From Lentisphaeria bacterium (lineage in GTDB: Bacteria; Verrucomicrobiota; Lentisphaeria; Victivallales; Victivallaceae): DNA of 64,000 nt. The stretch spans positions 106,516 to 170,515 of the forward strand of contig JAFVRD010000040.1 of NCBI GenBank assembly GCA_017504435.1. The letters are read 5' to 3'. The notes below the pieces were generated by a model. It was not told where the DNA came from, made no database searches, and saw nothing but the letters and a program-made list of their open reading frames with translations. This document shows positions 35,614-44,964 of this stretch, one piece after another. Made by a program: the position numbers and the translations under genes. Numbering within the stretch: the stretch's first letter is position 1; each line of letters opens with the position of its first letter.

Positions 35614-36702
35614 ATGAACAATATTGCACAAGTTTGCCAGGGATTCCGTTTGGACGGAACGTTTGTATCCGCAGAAAAATACGGCACCGGACATATTAAC
35701 GACACTTATAAAATGTCCACTGCCAATCAGACCTATATTCTTCAACGGATCAATACCAATATTTTCCGTGAACCGGAAAAACTCATGGAAAATTTTGTGC
35801 AGGTAAGCAAACATATCGAGAAAAAAATCGCTGCTGAAAAAACAGTAAATCCCAACAGCCGCCGCCGTTTTCTGCAGGTGATCATGTCGGTGAATGACAC
35901 ACCCTATTACTGCGATGCTGACGGCAATTTCTGGAGATGTTATATTTTTGTCGATGAGGCACGGACTTATGATGTTCTGGAAAAATCTTCTCAGGCATAC
36001 GCCGCGGCAGCTGCATTCGGAGCATTTCAGAATGACCTTGCCGACCTGCCCTGCCGCCTGCACGAAACGATCGCAGATTTCCACCACACCCCGAAACGTC
36101 TGGCAGCCCTGGAAGCTGCAGTCAAAGCAGATAAATGTGGCCGTCTGAAAGAAGTTTCCCCCGAATTGGACTATATCATGTCCTGCAAAGAGGAATATTC
36201 TTTGCTGCTTGATGAAAAAGATGCCGGAAATATCTTTGAACGTACTACCCATAACGACACAAAACTCAACAATGTCCTGATTGATGATCTGACCGGAGAG
36301 GGTACTTGCGTGATCGACCTTGATACCGTAATGCCTGGCCTGCCCCATTATGACTTCGGAGATATGGTACGCACCGGAACCAGCCCGGCACCGGAAGATG
36401 AATTGGATTTGAATAAAGTCGGCATGAGATTTGAAATGTTTGAAGCTCTCTTGCGCGGTTATCTCTCCAATGCCGGAAAATTCCTTAATGCCAGAGAAAA
36501 AGAATTGCTCCCGTTCTCCGGAAAACTTATCACGCTGGAAATCGGAATCCGTTTCCTGACCGATTACCTTTCCGGAGATGTGTATTTCAAAATCCACCGG
36601 GAAAAACACAATCTTGACCGCTGCCGTACTCAAATCAAGCTGGCACAATCCATTGAATCCCAGTTTGATGCCATGCGGAAACTCAACGATTCCATAAAAT
36701 AA
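35614..36702 (+). CDS. N-acetylhexosamine 1-kinase-like phosphotransferase
   Basis: 362 residues of the aminoglycoside phosphotransferase superfamily, close in pattern to NahK of bifidobacteria. 'KYGTGHINDTYKM' is the nucleotide loop, 'TTHNDTKLNNVLIDD' the catalytic loop (HxDxxxxN) and 'CVIDLDTVMPGLPHYDFGDMVR' the metal-binding Asp. NahK phosphorylates GlcNAc/GalNAc at C1 in the galacto-N-biose route from mucin glycans. This fits the nearby UDP-GlcNAc-4-epimerase-like gene and nagA. The ATG at 35614 has GAGAGGA at 10 bases; in-frame codons upstream overlap the promoter. An alternative sugar substrate is possible. Confidence 0.8.
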   Translation: MNNIAQVCQGFRLDGTFVSAEKYGTGHINDTYKMSTANQTYILQRINTNIFREPEKLMENFVQVSKHIEKKIAAEKTVNPNSRRRFLQVIMSVNDTPYYCDADGNFWRCYIFVDEARTYDVLEKSSQAYAAAAAFGAFQNDLADLPCRLHETIADFHHTPKRLAALEAAVKADKCGRLKEVSPELDYIMSCKEEYSLLLDEKDAGNIFERTTHNDTKLNNVLIDDLTGEGTCVIDLDTVMPGLPHYDFGDMVRTGTSPAPEDELDLNKVGMRFEMFEALLRGYLSNAGKFLNAREKELLPFSGKLITLEIGIRFLTDYLSGDVYFKIHREKHNLDRCRTQIKLAQSIESQFDAMRKLNDSIK

Positions 36703-36781
36703 TCAGGCGTATTTGCTTTTATATCATGCAGGTGTTATATTAAATAGCATCTGCATTTTTATTTTATTATTGGAGAATATT

Positions 36782-37612
36782 TTGGGAACTACACAACTGC
36801 ACATTTCCTGGCCTTTGCCGGATGGTTCTGCGGCAGATATCGCAATGGAACCGGATTGCAAAAAGGTTTCCGATATGCTCGCAGATGCCCACCACATGTA
36901 TCGGGTAAGCGGTAACAAAAAATTATCCGTTCTGCACGTCAATCCGGAATCAAAAAAACGGCTGTCGGTCAGCTATTCAGATGATATACCCGAAATTCAA
37001 ATTGGTCAATTGCCGCAAAATCTTTATCAAACCGCCTCTATGGCAAGAGATGTCATGTTTCTGACTTTGCGTCCGTTACTGGAATCAGGGCAAATGTACC
37101 TCATGCATGGCGGATTGACAGTGGACACCAATGGCAACGGCTGTATTTTTTGCGGTCCCAGCGGAGTTGGAAAAAGTACGGCAGTTGCCAAAGCCGGAAA
37201 AATCTGGGAAATTCTTTCTGATGATTTGATCTACTTAAGTTGGTATAAAGACAAATTATATGCACAACCCGGTCCTACATGGAGCAGTTATCTGTTTAAC
37301 AAAGAACGTTTAGCTGATTGTGACATACGCAGGATCGTGGAAGTGAAAAATGTGATTATTCTCAGCAGAGTAAATGAATTCGGTATTCACAAATTGACAT
37401 CCAATCAAGCCGGATTGATGTTGGCAAACAGTTTCATTGAAATGGTTTCATGGCATTCAGAACTTGCCTTGCACGATCAGGAAGTTACTAAAAATCTCCG
37501 TATAAAAGCTTTCGAAGGTGTGTGGCGCACCACTGAAAACACTCCGGTGTACCGTTTGACCAGTCAGGCTGATACTGATATCACAGCTTTTTTGCAAACG
37601 CTCTGCCATTGA
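36782..37612 (+). CDS. HPr kinase/phosphorylase-like protein
   Basis: About 276 residues from a TTG at 36782, which has GGAG at 6 bases; the longer reading starts without a ribosome site. 'CGPSGVGKSTAVAKA' is the Walker A loop and 'ILSDDLIYL' the paired Asp, both as in HprK. The N-terminal ~120 residues are unlike the classical HprK regulatory domain, and no HPr gene is near. Such orphan HprK-like proteins occur in peptide-modification clusters (ScmC-like) and elsewhere with unknown targets. It follows the hexosamine kinase by 79 bases and may share its transcript. Confidence 0.65.
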   Translation: MGTTQLHISWPLPDGSAADIAMEPDCKKVSDMLADAHHMYRVSGNKKLSVLHVNPESKKRLSVSYSDDIPEIQIGQLPQNLYQTASMARDVMFLTLRPLLESGQMYLMHGGLTVDTNGNGCIFCGPSGVGKSTAVAKAGKIWEILSDDLIYLSWYKDKLYAQPGPTWSSYLFNKERLADCDIRRIVEVKNVIILSRVNEFGIHKLTSNQAGLMLANSFIEMVSWHSELALHDQEVTKNLRIKAFEGVWRTTENTPVYRLTSQADTDITAFLQTLCH

Positions 37613-37712
37613 TAAAAAAAGCCGTCTGCAGAAATGTTGATTCTCCAGCGATGCGGTATATTTTACAGCCGCTGAGATATATTGTTTAATATTATGTCAG
37701 GAGTCTTCCGCA

Positions 37713-38126
37713 ATAAAAATCACCCACAATTTTCCTTTAGATCATATCCATGAAGGTACTGTTACCGGCAACGGCAAATTAGGGTTGTCAGTTTGGGGAA
37801 GCTGCCGCACCCTGAATATTTCGATAGGCGTCAGCTGCATGTGGGATCACCGGGGCGGTTCACTCTGGGAAAAGAAACAAAATTTCAATGACCTCCGCAC
37901 CGTACTCGAAAGCAAAGATATTGCAAAAGTCAAAGCTCTGTTTACTCCTGACTGCGGATTCGATCCGGTCATGAAAAATCCCTCCCACGTCCCCGTCGGC
38001 AGAATAGTAATTGATTTGCCCAATAAATTAAAAAACGTTACACTGGATACTGAAAGCGGTATCATTGAAGTTATTTGCGCTGCCGGTAAAAATACGGAAA
38101 AACATTATCTTTTTGCCAGATATTGA
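37713..38126 (+). pseudogene. N-terminal remnant of a glycoside hydrolase-like gene
   Basis: In one frame, 37713-38126 encodes 'NFPLDHIHEGTVTGNGKLGLSVWG...SCMWDHRGGSLWE', which looks like the N-terminal 'GNG' domain of large GH95-type or related bacterial hydrolases, continuing to 'VPVGRIVIDLP'. The protein stops at about 137 residues, whereas such enzymes run to ~700. At the expected start, behind CAGGAG, the codon is ATA rather than ATG. Both the missing start and the truncation suggest decay. The rest of the gene is not in the window. Confidence 0.6.
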
Positions 38127-38167
38127 TGACTCAACCTTGTATCCGCAGTTTTTACAGGCGTTTTGTT

Positions 38168-39163
38168 TTATTGCTCAGTTTTAAGGTTTTCGAAGTACCA
38201 TTTGGCGGTCAGAGAGATGCCCTCTCCGGCAGATATTTCCGGAATATATTTAAGCAGTTTTTCTGCTTTATTTATATCCGCAAGACTGTGCGGGATATCT
38301 CCCGGACGGCATTGTCCATATACAGGTTCGATACCGGCAACTACCGGGTCAAACTCCGCCAGATCATGCCGGAGTTGTGTGAATAATTCATTCAAACTTA
38401 TTTGAGCACCGCATGCGACATTGTAAATTTGATTCCATGCATCGGCATCATCACAAACCAATGTCCGGCAAATCACCTGCAACACATTGTCGATATAGGT
38501 AAAATCCCTGCTGAATGTACCATCTCCATTGATCACCGGAGCACGATGTTCCAACAGTGCCGCCGCAAATTTCGGAATCACCGCGGCATACGCACCGTCA
38601 GGATCCTGCCGTCTGCCGAAAACATTGAAAAAACGTAATCCAATCGTATCAATATTGTAGATCCGGTGAAAGTTTTCTGCGAATAATTCATCCACTGCCT
38701 TGGTTAAAGCATAGGGAGAAAGCGGCTTTCCGGTTTTTTCCTCATATTTCGGCAAATCCGGAGAATCTCCATATACAGAACTGCTGGACGCATAAACAAA
38801 TTTTTTCACCCCGGATTGATGAGCTGCAAAAATCATATTCACAAATCCGGAAATATTTACCGCCGTTGAAGTACATGGATCTTTAATGGAACGCGGTACA
38901 CTCCCCAATGCCGCTAAATGGATAACAGTATCCATATTCCGGGTAACTTGCTGACATAAATCAGCATCCCGGATGTCACCGGTAATCAAATGAAAACGAT
39001 CACATTCCAGAGCTGCCTGCAAATTGGCTTTTTTGCCGGTGGAAAAATTATCCAATACTGTAACTTCAGCTCCAAGCGACAACAATCTATCGGTCAGATT
39101 TGAACCGATGAATCCTGCCCCTCCGGTTATCAAAAAACATCTGCCGCTGAAATCAAAATCCAT
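38168..39163 (-). CDS. UDP-N-acetylglucosamine 4-epimerase-like SDR
   Basis: 331 residues of the extended short-chain dehydrogenase family. 'ITGGAGFIGSNL' binds NAD, 'ASSSSVYGDSP' gives the catalytic Ser, and 'SPYALTKAVDEL' the Tyr and Lys. 'IHLAALGSVPRSIKDPCTS' is characteristic of WbpP/TviC-type UDP-GlcNAc/GalNAc 4-epimerases rather than of GalE. Likely roles are UDP-GalNAc supply for surface glycans or salvage of hexosamines. AGGAA precedes the ATG. It converges with the hydrolase remnant. Confidence 0.8.
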   Translation of the reverse strand: MDFDFSGRCFLITGGAGFIGSNLTDRLLSLGAEVTVLDNFSTGKKANLQAALECDRFHLITGDIRDADLCQQVTRNMDTVIHLAALGSVPRSIKDPCTSTAVNISGFVNMIFAAHQSGVKKFVYASSSSVYGDSPDLPKYEEKTGKPLSPYALTKAVDELFAENFHRIYNIDTIGLRFFNVFGRRQDPDGAYAAVIPKFAAALLEHRAPVINGDGTFSRDFTYIDNVLQVICRTLVCDDADAWNQIYNVACGAQISLNELFTQLRHDLAEFDPVVAGIEPVYGQCRPGDIPHSLADINKAEKLLKYIPEISAGEGISLTAKWYFENLKTEQ

Positions 39164-39303
39164 TTTTATTCCTGTAAAATATATTTTCTGTCATATTTTA
39201 TACATTACACCTGAATTTATGCAAATACAAGAGAAATTACGGTTGACATTTCATATAAAAAGCATTATTTTATCCCTGAAAGAGTTTTTTGGGAGATAAC
39301 TTT

Positions 39304-42300
39304 ATGATCCAACAGCACATCACACCTGAGCGCAGGATTTTTTTTGCAGGAGAGTGCATCCGTTTTCAACTTACCGGGATACCGGTAAAACTGCAAGGTA
39401 AAGCAGTTGTCCGCACTAACATCGGCGGAGCTGCGATCAAACGCCAGGAACAAATCGAAAAAAAAGAGTTCGACCGCATTCCCAGAGGTGGAGATTGGCA
39501 TGATGCCGCCATGACTTTCACCGGAACTAACTGGGAACTGACTTTGCCGCTTCCGGAACCGGGAGTATTTGAAGCAAAATGCTGTTTTATACCTGACAAT
39601 GGTGATCCGGTATTGTGGGCGTCAGGAGAAAATCTGCAAATAAAAGTCCATACTGCAGATTCCATTGCCGCCAATGGAATATATTGCGCTTTTGTCCGTC
39701 AATTTGGGAAGTGGAAATCTCTGCAGCATTCACCGGCATTGCCGGAAACTCTGACGGAACTTGACCGGGCAGGATATACAGTGATCCCGCCGACCGGAAC
39801 TTTCCGTGATCTGATCGGAGAATTGGATCACATTTTCGGAGAACTCAATTGCCGGATATTGCAACTGCTGCCGATCCATCCGGTACCGAAAATGTATGGC
39901 CGTATGGGGCGTTTCGGCAGCCCTTTTGCCGCGACGGATTATTTCTCAGTCGACCCGGCATTGGCAGAATTTGATACTGCAGCAACTCCGATGGAACAAT
40001 TCTGCGAACTTATTGATGCCGTCCACGCCCGCCACGGCAGAATATTCATGGACATTCCGGTGAACCATACCGGATGGGCATCCAAACTTCAATGTGAGCA
40101 TCCGGAATTTTTCAAACGCAGCAGCGATGGCAAATTTGCCAGTCCCGGCGCCTGGGGGATCGTCTGGGCTGATCTCTGTCAATTGGATTATTCGGTATGC
40201 GGAGTCACTGAATTAATGGCAAAAGTATTCCTGTTCTGGTGCAGGAACGGAGTCGACGGTTTCCGCTGTGATGCCGGATATATGGTTCCGGAAGATGCCT
40301 GGCAATATATTGTAGCTAAAGTACGCAACGAATTTCCGGACACGGTGTTTCTGCTGGAAGGTTTAGGAGGACCTCCGGATGTTCAGGAAAAACTGCTTGG
40401 AAAAACCGGTTTGGACTGGGGATATTCCGAATTATTCCAAAACTATTCCCGCGATGAGATCAGTTCATATTTCCCGTACTTGGAACATCTCAATAATCAT
40501 TGCGGTATAATGGCTAATTTTGCCGAGACTCACGACAATTCACGGCTTGCGGCAAATGGCAAAGTTTATGCCAGATTGCGTTTTATGGTCAATGCCCTGC
40601 TCTGCCGCAATGGAGCATTTGGATTTGCCAATGGAGCTGAATATTTTGCGACGGAGAAAATTGATGTCCACGGTTGCGGAGGACTCAATTATCATGCCGG
40701 GGAAAATCTTTGCGGGTTGATAAGCAAACTCAACCGGCTTTTTGCCTCCCATCCTGCTTTCGGTGCCGGAGTACAGATAAAACTTATTCAACACGGCGGA
40801 TTCAACGTTATAGCAGCAAGAAGGTTTGGAACAAATATTCCTGAGCTGCTGCTGTTATTCAATCTGGATTGTCAAAAACCGGCAGCTGTAAGTTTTGAAG
40901 CGACACGGTATTCCAGAGGAACTGATTTGCTCAGCGGTCGCAAAATCGCACTGATATCTGTTTCAGAGCAACTGCAAAATGTTCCTTTGGCTCCGGGAGA
41001 AGCGTTGTGTATCTCATTTGATGACTTCGTCATCCCGGATGCCATGCCGGATTATCCGGCTGCCGTCCTGCATAACAGAGCTCAGGCGATGGCACAGCAG
41101 GCAGCACTGCACTGTGCGGATATTTCCGCTGCAGTAAATGCCGATGGTCAAAAAATGCTCATATCTCCGGAAAAATTTGTGTCTGAAATTTGCGGCAATA
41201 ATGCTCCTCCTCCGGTCACGACCTGGCAATTCCCGATGGATTTGCGCCGCGAAGTCATGCTGCCGCCCGGAGACTTGCTCTGTATCCGTTCCCATGGTAA
41301 TTTCACAGTAAAAATCACGGCAGGAAAAACAGTCATTGCCAGTTGCAGCAGTTTACCGCGACAAAACGGAAAAGAACATTTTGTCCTGTTGGCATTGCCG
41401 GACAATCCGGATGCAGTTCCCCGGAAATTGACATTGCAAATTGCAGATTTCTGTGGGAGTCGCCCGGAACGTCATTCCGGAACTTTACTGCAGCTTGCAC
41501 CTCCGGAAAAACGCATGGTCAGGCTTGCCGGCAGATATCATGATGCCGCAAATCATTATGTTTTCGGTTCCAATAACCGGGGCGGCTATGCGCTTTTCAG
41601 TGCCCAATGGGGCAAAATCACCAGCAAATATGATGCAATGCTTGCCGCAAACTGGCACCCGGAATACCCGGTCGACCGTCATATTATGTTCACATCATGC
41701 CGGGCATGGATAGTAATTGATGAATATTCTCAGGAATTGACCAGTGCCACGCTCGCTTCTTACAGTGCCCATCCCGGCAACCGTGCCCAATGGCAATTTA
41801 TTCTGCCGGACGGTCACGGTGGAGATATGCAAGTTGCAGTAGAATTCCGGATGGCATTGGATCAGGATGCTGTCGAATTGCGTTTCCGCAGAGACTACAG
41901 TGAAAACAGTTCCCCCAATCCGGTTAAACTGATTTTGCGCCCGGATATAGAAGATCGGATCAATCACAATACCGTCCGGGCCTGTGACGGTGCAGAACAT
42001 CTCTACCGCAATGCGATCATTCCGGAAAAAGACGGCTTCACCTTTGCTCCCGGCGGCAGAAAATTGCATATGCATTTGTCCGGCGGTAAATTTGACCGCG
42101 CCCCGGAATGGCATTATATGACCGACCTGCCGCAGGAAAGATATTACGGCATGGGGGATAAAAATGATCTCTTTTCTCCGGGGTATTTCACTGCAGCTTT
42201 GCCTGCCGGAAGTGAAGCGGTTTTGAGTGTTTTTGCCGGAGATAAAATAGTTCCCTGCCATTATCCGGCAATCAATTTCCCAGCTGAAGTTTCTCCGGCG

Positions 42301-43458
42301 TCACTGGCAAATGATGCTCTGAGCCGCTTTATTGTCAAAAGAGACGGTTTAAATACCGTTATTGCCGGATATCCCTGGTTTCTGGATTGGGGACGAGATA
42401 CTCTTATTGTACTGCGTGGATTGCTGAAATACCCGGCTTTTCATGCAAAATGTGCTGATATAATCCGTCGTTTTGCAGCTTTTGAAAAAGACGGTACGAT
42501 TCCCAACATGATCTGCGGCGGTAATGATTCCAACCGGGACACATCTGACGCGCCGCTGTATCTTATTGTGGCAGCACGGGATTATATTGCCGAAAGTAAA
42601 GATCAGAACTTTTTGAATTCCCGGTGCGGGAACCGTACTTTGCGGGAAATTCTTATGTCGATCGTAGACAATTACCGGCGCGGTACTCCCAATGGAATCA
42701 AAATGGATCCGGCAAGCGGTTTGATTTTCAGTCCGTCGCACTTCAGCTGGATGGATACCAATTACCCTGCCGGAACTCCCCGGGAAGGATATCCGGTTGA
42801 AATCCAGGCTCTCTGGCATGCCGCACTGAAATTTCTCGGAGAGAATAAATCAGCGGAATTGGTCAGACAAAGCATTGATAATTTCTATTTTACCAATTCA
42901 GTGGTTTCTGATTGCCTTCATTGCCACTCCGGGACACCGGCGGCACAGGCAATCCCAGATGATCACTGCCGCAGTAATATGCTCACTTTGATAACCATGC
43001 GTGCGGTAACTGATCCGGACAAATGCAGCCGGATTCTTGCAGAAGCAGGCAAATTGCTCATTCCCGGAGCGATACGTACTCTTGCTGATGCCGAAGTATC
43101 TTATCAACTTCCGGTAAAATTAAACGGACAACTGCTCAATGACCCGGCTCATCCTTATCAAGGACATTACTGCGGTCCGGAAGATACATCCCGGAAAATG
43201 GCATACCACAACGGGACCGCCTGGTGCTGGCCGTTTCCTTCATACTGCGAAGCACTGTACATACTTGGCGGAGCTCATTCCCGGAAACGGGCATTGGCAC
43301 TGCTTTACTCCTGCGTGGATCACTTGGAAAACGGCGTTATCGGAGAGATTGCAGAAGTCATTGACGGCGACATGCCGCATCGCGGCGGCGGATGCCTTGC
43401 CCAAGCATGGAGCATATCAGAATTCTATCGGGTTCTCAACATTCTCGGAGAAAAATAA
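39304..43458 (+). CDS. Two-domain glycogen debranching enzyme (GH13-like plus GH133)
   Basis: 1384 residues. After a ~115-residue beta domain comes a GH13-type barrel: 'VDGFRCDAGYM' (nucleophile Asp323), 'FLLEGLGG' (acid/base Glu352) and 'FAETHDNSR' (Asp411). The last ~375 residues are a GH133 amylo-alpha-1,6-glucosidase with 'GYPWFLDWGRDTLIVLRGLL' (near 1032), 'NMICGGNDSNRDTSDAPLYLI' and 'GMPHRGGG'-like 'GDMPHRGGGCLAQAW'. The combination resembles the eukaryotic bifunctional enzyme, with transferase and glucosidase in one chain. The ATG at 39304 follows GGGAG. It would degrade glycogen in the cytoplasm. Confidence 0.85.
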   Translation: MIQQHITPERRIFFAGECIRFQLTGIPVKLQGKAVVRTNIGGAAIKRQEQIEKKEFDRIPRGGDWHDAAMTFTGTNWELTLPLPEPGVFEAKCCFIPDNGDPVLWASGENLQIKVHTADSIAANGIYCAFVRQFGKWKSLQHSPALPETLTELDRAGYTVIPPTGTFRDLIGELDHIFGELNCRILQLLPIHPVPKMYGRMGRFGSPFAATDYFSVDPALAEFDTAATPMEQFCELIDAVHARHGRIFMDIPVNHTGWASKLQCEHPEFFKRSSDGKFASPGAWGIVWADLCQLDYSVCGVTELMAKVFLFWCRNGVDGFRCDAGYMVPEDAWQYIVAKVRNEFPDTVFLLEGLGGPPDVQEKLLGKTGLDWGYSELFQNYSRDEISSYFPYLEHLNNHCGIMANFAETHDNSRLAANGKVYARLRFMVNALLCRNGAFGFANGAEYFATEKIDVHGCGGLNYHAGENLCGLISKLNRLFASHPAFGAGVQIKLIQHGGFNVIAARRFGTNIPELLLLFNLDCQKPAAVSFEATRYSRGTDLLSGRKIALISVSEQLQNVPLAPGEALCISFDDFVIPDAMPDYPAAVLHNRAQAMAQQAALHCADISAAVNADGQKMLISPEKFVSEICGNNAPPPVTTWQFPMDLRREVMLPPGDLLCIRSHGNFTVKITAGKTVIASCSSLPRQNGKEHFVLLALPDNPDAVPRKLTLQIADFCGSRPERHSGTLLQLAPPEKRMVRLAGRYHDAANHYVFGSNNRGGYALFSAQWGKITSKYDAMLAANWHPEYPVDRHIMFTSCRAWIVIDEYSQELTSATLASYSAHPGNRAQWQFILPDGHGGDMQVAVEFRMALDQDAVELRFRRDYSENSSPNPVKLILRPDIEDRINHNTVRACDGAEHLYRNAIIPEKDGFTFAPGGRKLHMHLSGGKFDRAPEWHYMTDLPQERYYGMGDKNDLFSPGYFTAALPAGSEAVLSVFAGDKIVPCHYPAINFPAEVSPASLANDALSRFIVKRDGLNTVIAGYPWFLDWGRDTLIVLRGLLKYPAFHAKCADIIRRFAAFEKDGTIPNMICGGNDSNRDTSDAPLYLIVAARDYIAESKDQNFLNSRCGNRTLREILMSIVDNYRRGTPNGIKMDPASGLIFSPSHFSWMDTNYPAGTPREGYPVEIQALWHAALKFLGENKSAELVRQSIDNFYFTNSVVSDCLHCHSGTPAAQAIPDDHCRSNMLTLITMRAVTDPDKCSRILAEAGKLLIPGAIRTLADAEVSYQLPVKLNGQLLNDPAHPYQGHYCGPEDTSRKMAYHNGTAWCWPFPSYCEALYILGGAHSRKRALALLYSCVDHLENGVIGEIAEVIDGDMPHRGGGCLAQAWSISEFYRVLNILGEK

Positions 43459-44964
43459 ATGCGGGTCCTGTTAAAAGGTTTTATCTGTGACGGCATCAGC
43501 GAACCATCCCGGAGTACAATGCTTATTGAAAACGGCAGGATCATCGCTGTAAAAGCAGATATATATGGAGCTTCAGCCGCCGATAAATGCTATTCATTTA
43601 AAGATGAAATAATCTGTCCCGGATTTATAGATACTCATGGGCACTCTGATCTCGCATTAGCGGCGGTTCCGGAAGCATTCAGCAAACGCTCTCAAGGATT
43701 CACCAGCGAGATCAGCGGCAATTGCGGACTGTCCCCATTTCCGTTAAGTGAAAAAAACATTGACCACATCCGGGAACTTTATGCATCATACGGCATTGAT
43801 ATTTCCTGGCGTACGCTGCTTGAATACCGTAATTTCCTGGCCGCAAAAAACGTAAAACTGCGTTTATTTCCGCTGTGCGGTCACAACACACTCCGGGCCG
43901 CAGTTGCAGGTTACAGGCAGAATACACTTTCTGCATCTGAACTAAACTCGATGAAACAACTTCTGAACCGGACTCTTGATGATGGTGCATTGGGGATGTC
44001 CTCCGGCTTACTTTATGTACCGGGATGTTTCACTGCTCCTGATGAAATCACGGAATTGATGCGGGTATTGGAAAAACACCAAAAAGTATATGCACTGCAT
44101 TTACGCAGTGAAGGTGACCAGTTGTTGGAAAGTCTGGACGAAACACTGAATTGTGCCCGGAAAGCAGGGTTGAAAAAGGTATTGATAAGTCACTTTAAGA
44201 CTGCCCGCAAAGAAAATTGGCATAAACTTGATGATGCCTTGAAACTGATCGAAGATAGCCGCAGAAACGGTATCGATGTCAGAGTTGACCGCTACCCATA
44301 CGTAGAAAGTCAAACCATGTTGAGTGTAATTCTTCCGGAGCCATTTTTGCACATGGGAGACGTGGAAATCACCAAACGGCTTGCCGATGCGGAAACCCGC
44401 AAAATTTTGACTGAACAATTACACCAGAAGCTTTCTCAGGAAGATTGGGCAAGATTACGTCTCACCGGAGCAAAATCCCCAGTTCACCGGAACTTTATCG
44501 GTAAACACTTTTCAGAAATCCCGGCTGATCCGGCTGTTTTGACAGTAGAAATACTCGCATCAGATGCCACATCTGCTACAATCAGTGCAGCAGGGATGTC
44601 GGAAAAAAATATGCGCCGGATCCTCATGCTGGATTACTGTATGGCCGGCAGTGACGGTTACACTCTTTCTCCAGAAAAAATGTTTGGCAACACCCATCCC
44701 CGATCATTCGGAAGCGGGGCAAAATTCATGCGTTTGCAACTGGATTACGGAATATCAATCGGCACAGCAGTGGCAAAGCTCACCTCTAAACCGGCAGATT
44801 TTTTTCAAATCAGTTCCATCGGGCGTTTGACCACGGGCTACCATGCTGACGTAACCGTATTTGATCCGGAATCAATTGATTGTCATGCCGACTTCACCCG
44901 ACCGGCGACTCCGGCAACCGGAATAAAAATGAGCATATTAGCTGGAAACATCCTCTGTTTTTAA
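43459..44964 (+). CDS. D-aminoacylase / N-acyl-D-amino-acid deacylase-like
   Basis: 501 residues. 'CPGFIDTHGHSDLA' (metal HxH), 'ISGNCGLSPFP' (the family Cys ligand), 'ALGMSSGLLYVPG', 'ALHLRSEGD' (metal His), 'ISHFKTARKENW' (His) and 'GSDGYTL...HPRSFG' (catalytic Asp) define the family. It removes acyl groups from D-amino acids, or in some members acts on related amides. The ATG directly follows the debranching enzyme stop (TAAATG), so the two are coupled. Its stop overlaps that of the convergent gene by 4 bases. Confidence 0.85.
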   Translation: MRVLLKGFICDGISEPSRSTMLIENGRIIAVKADIYGASAADKCYSFKDEIICPGFIDTHGHSDLALAAVPEAFSKRSQGFTSEISGNCGLSPFPLSEKNIDHIRELYASYGIDISWRTLLEYRNFLAAKNVKLRLFPLCGHNTLRAAVAGYRQNTLSASELNSMKQLLNRTLDDGALGMSSGLLYVPGCFTAPDEITELMRVLEKHQKVYALHLRSEGDQLLESLDETLNCARKAGLKKVLISHFKTARKENWHKLDDALKLIEDSRRNGIDVRVDRYPYVESQTMLSVILPEPFLHMGDVEITKRLADAETRKILTEQLHQKLSQEDWARLRLTGAKSPVHRNFIGKHFSEIPADPAVLTVEILASDATSATISAAGMSEKNMRRILMLDYCMAGSDGYTLSPEKMFGNTHPRSFGSGAKFMRLQLDYGISIGTAVAKLTSKPADFFQISSIGRLTTGYHADVTVFDPESIDCHADFTRPATPATGIKMSILAGNILCF

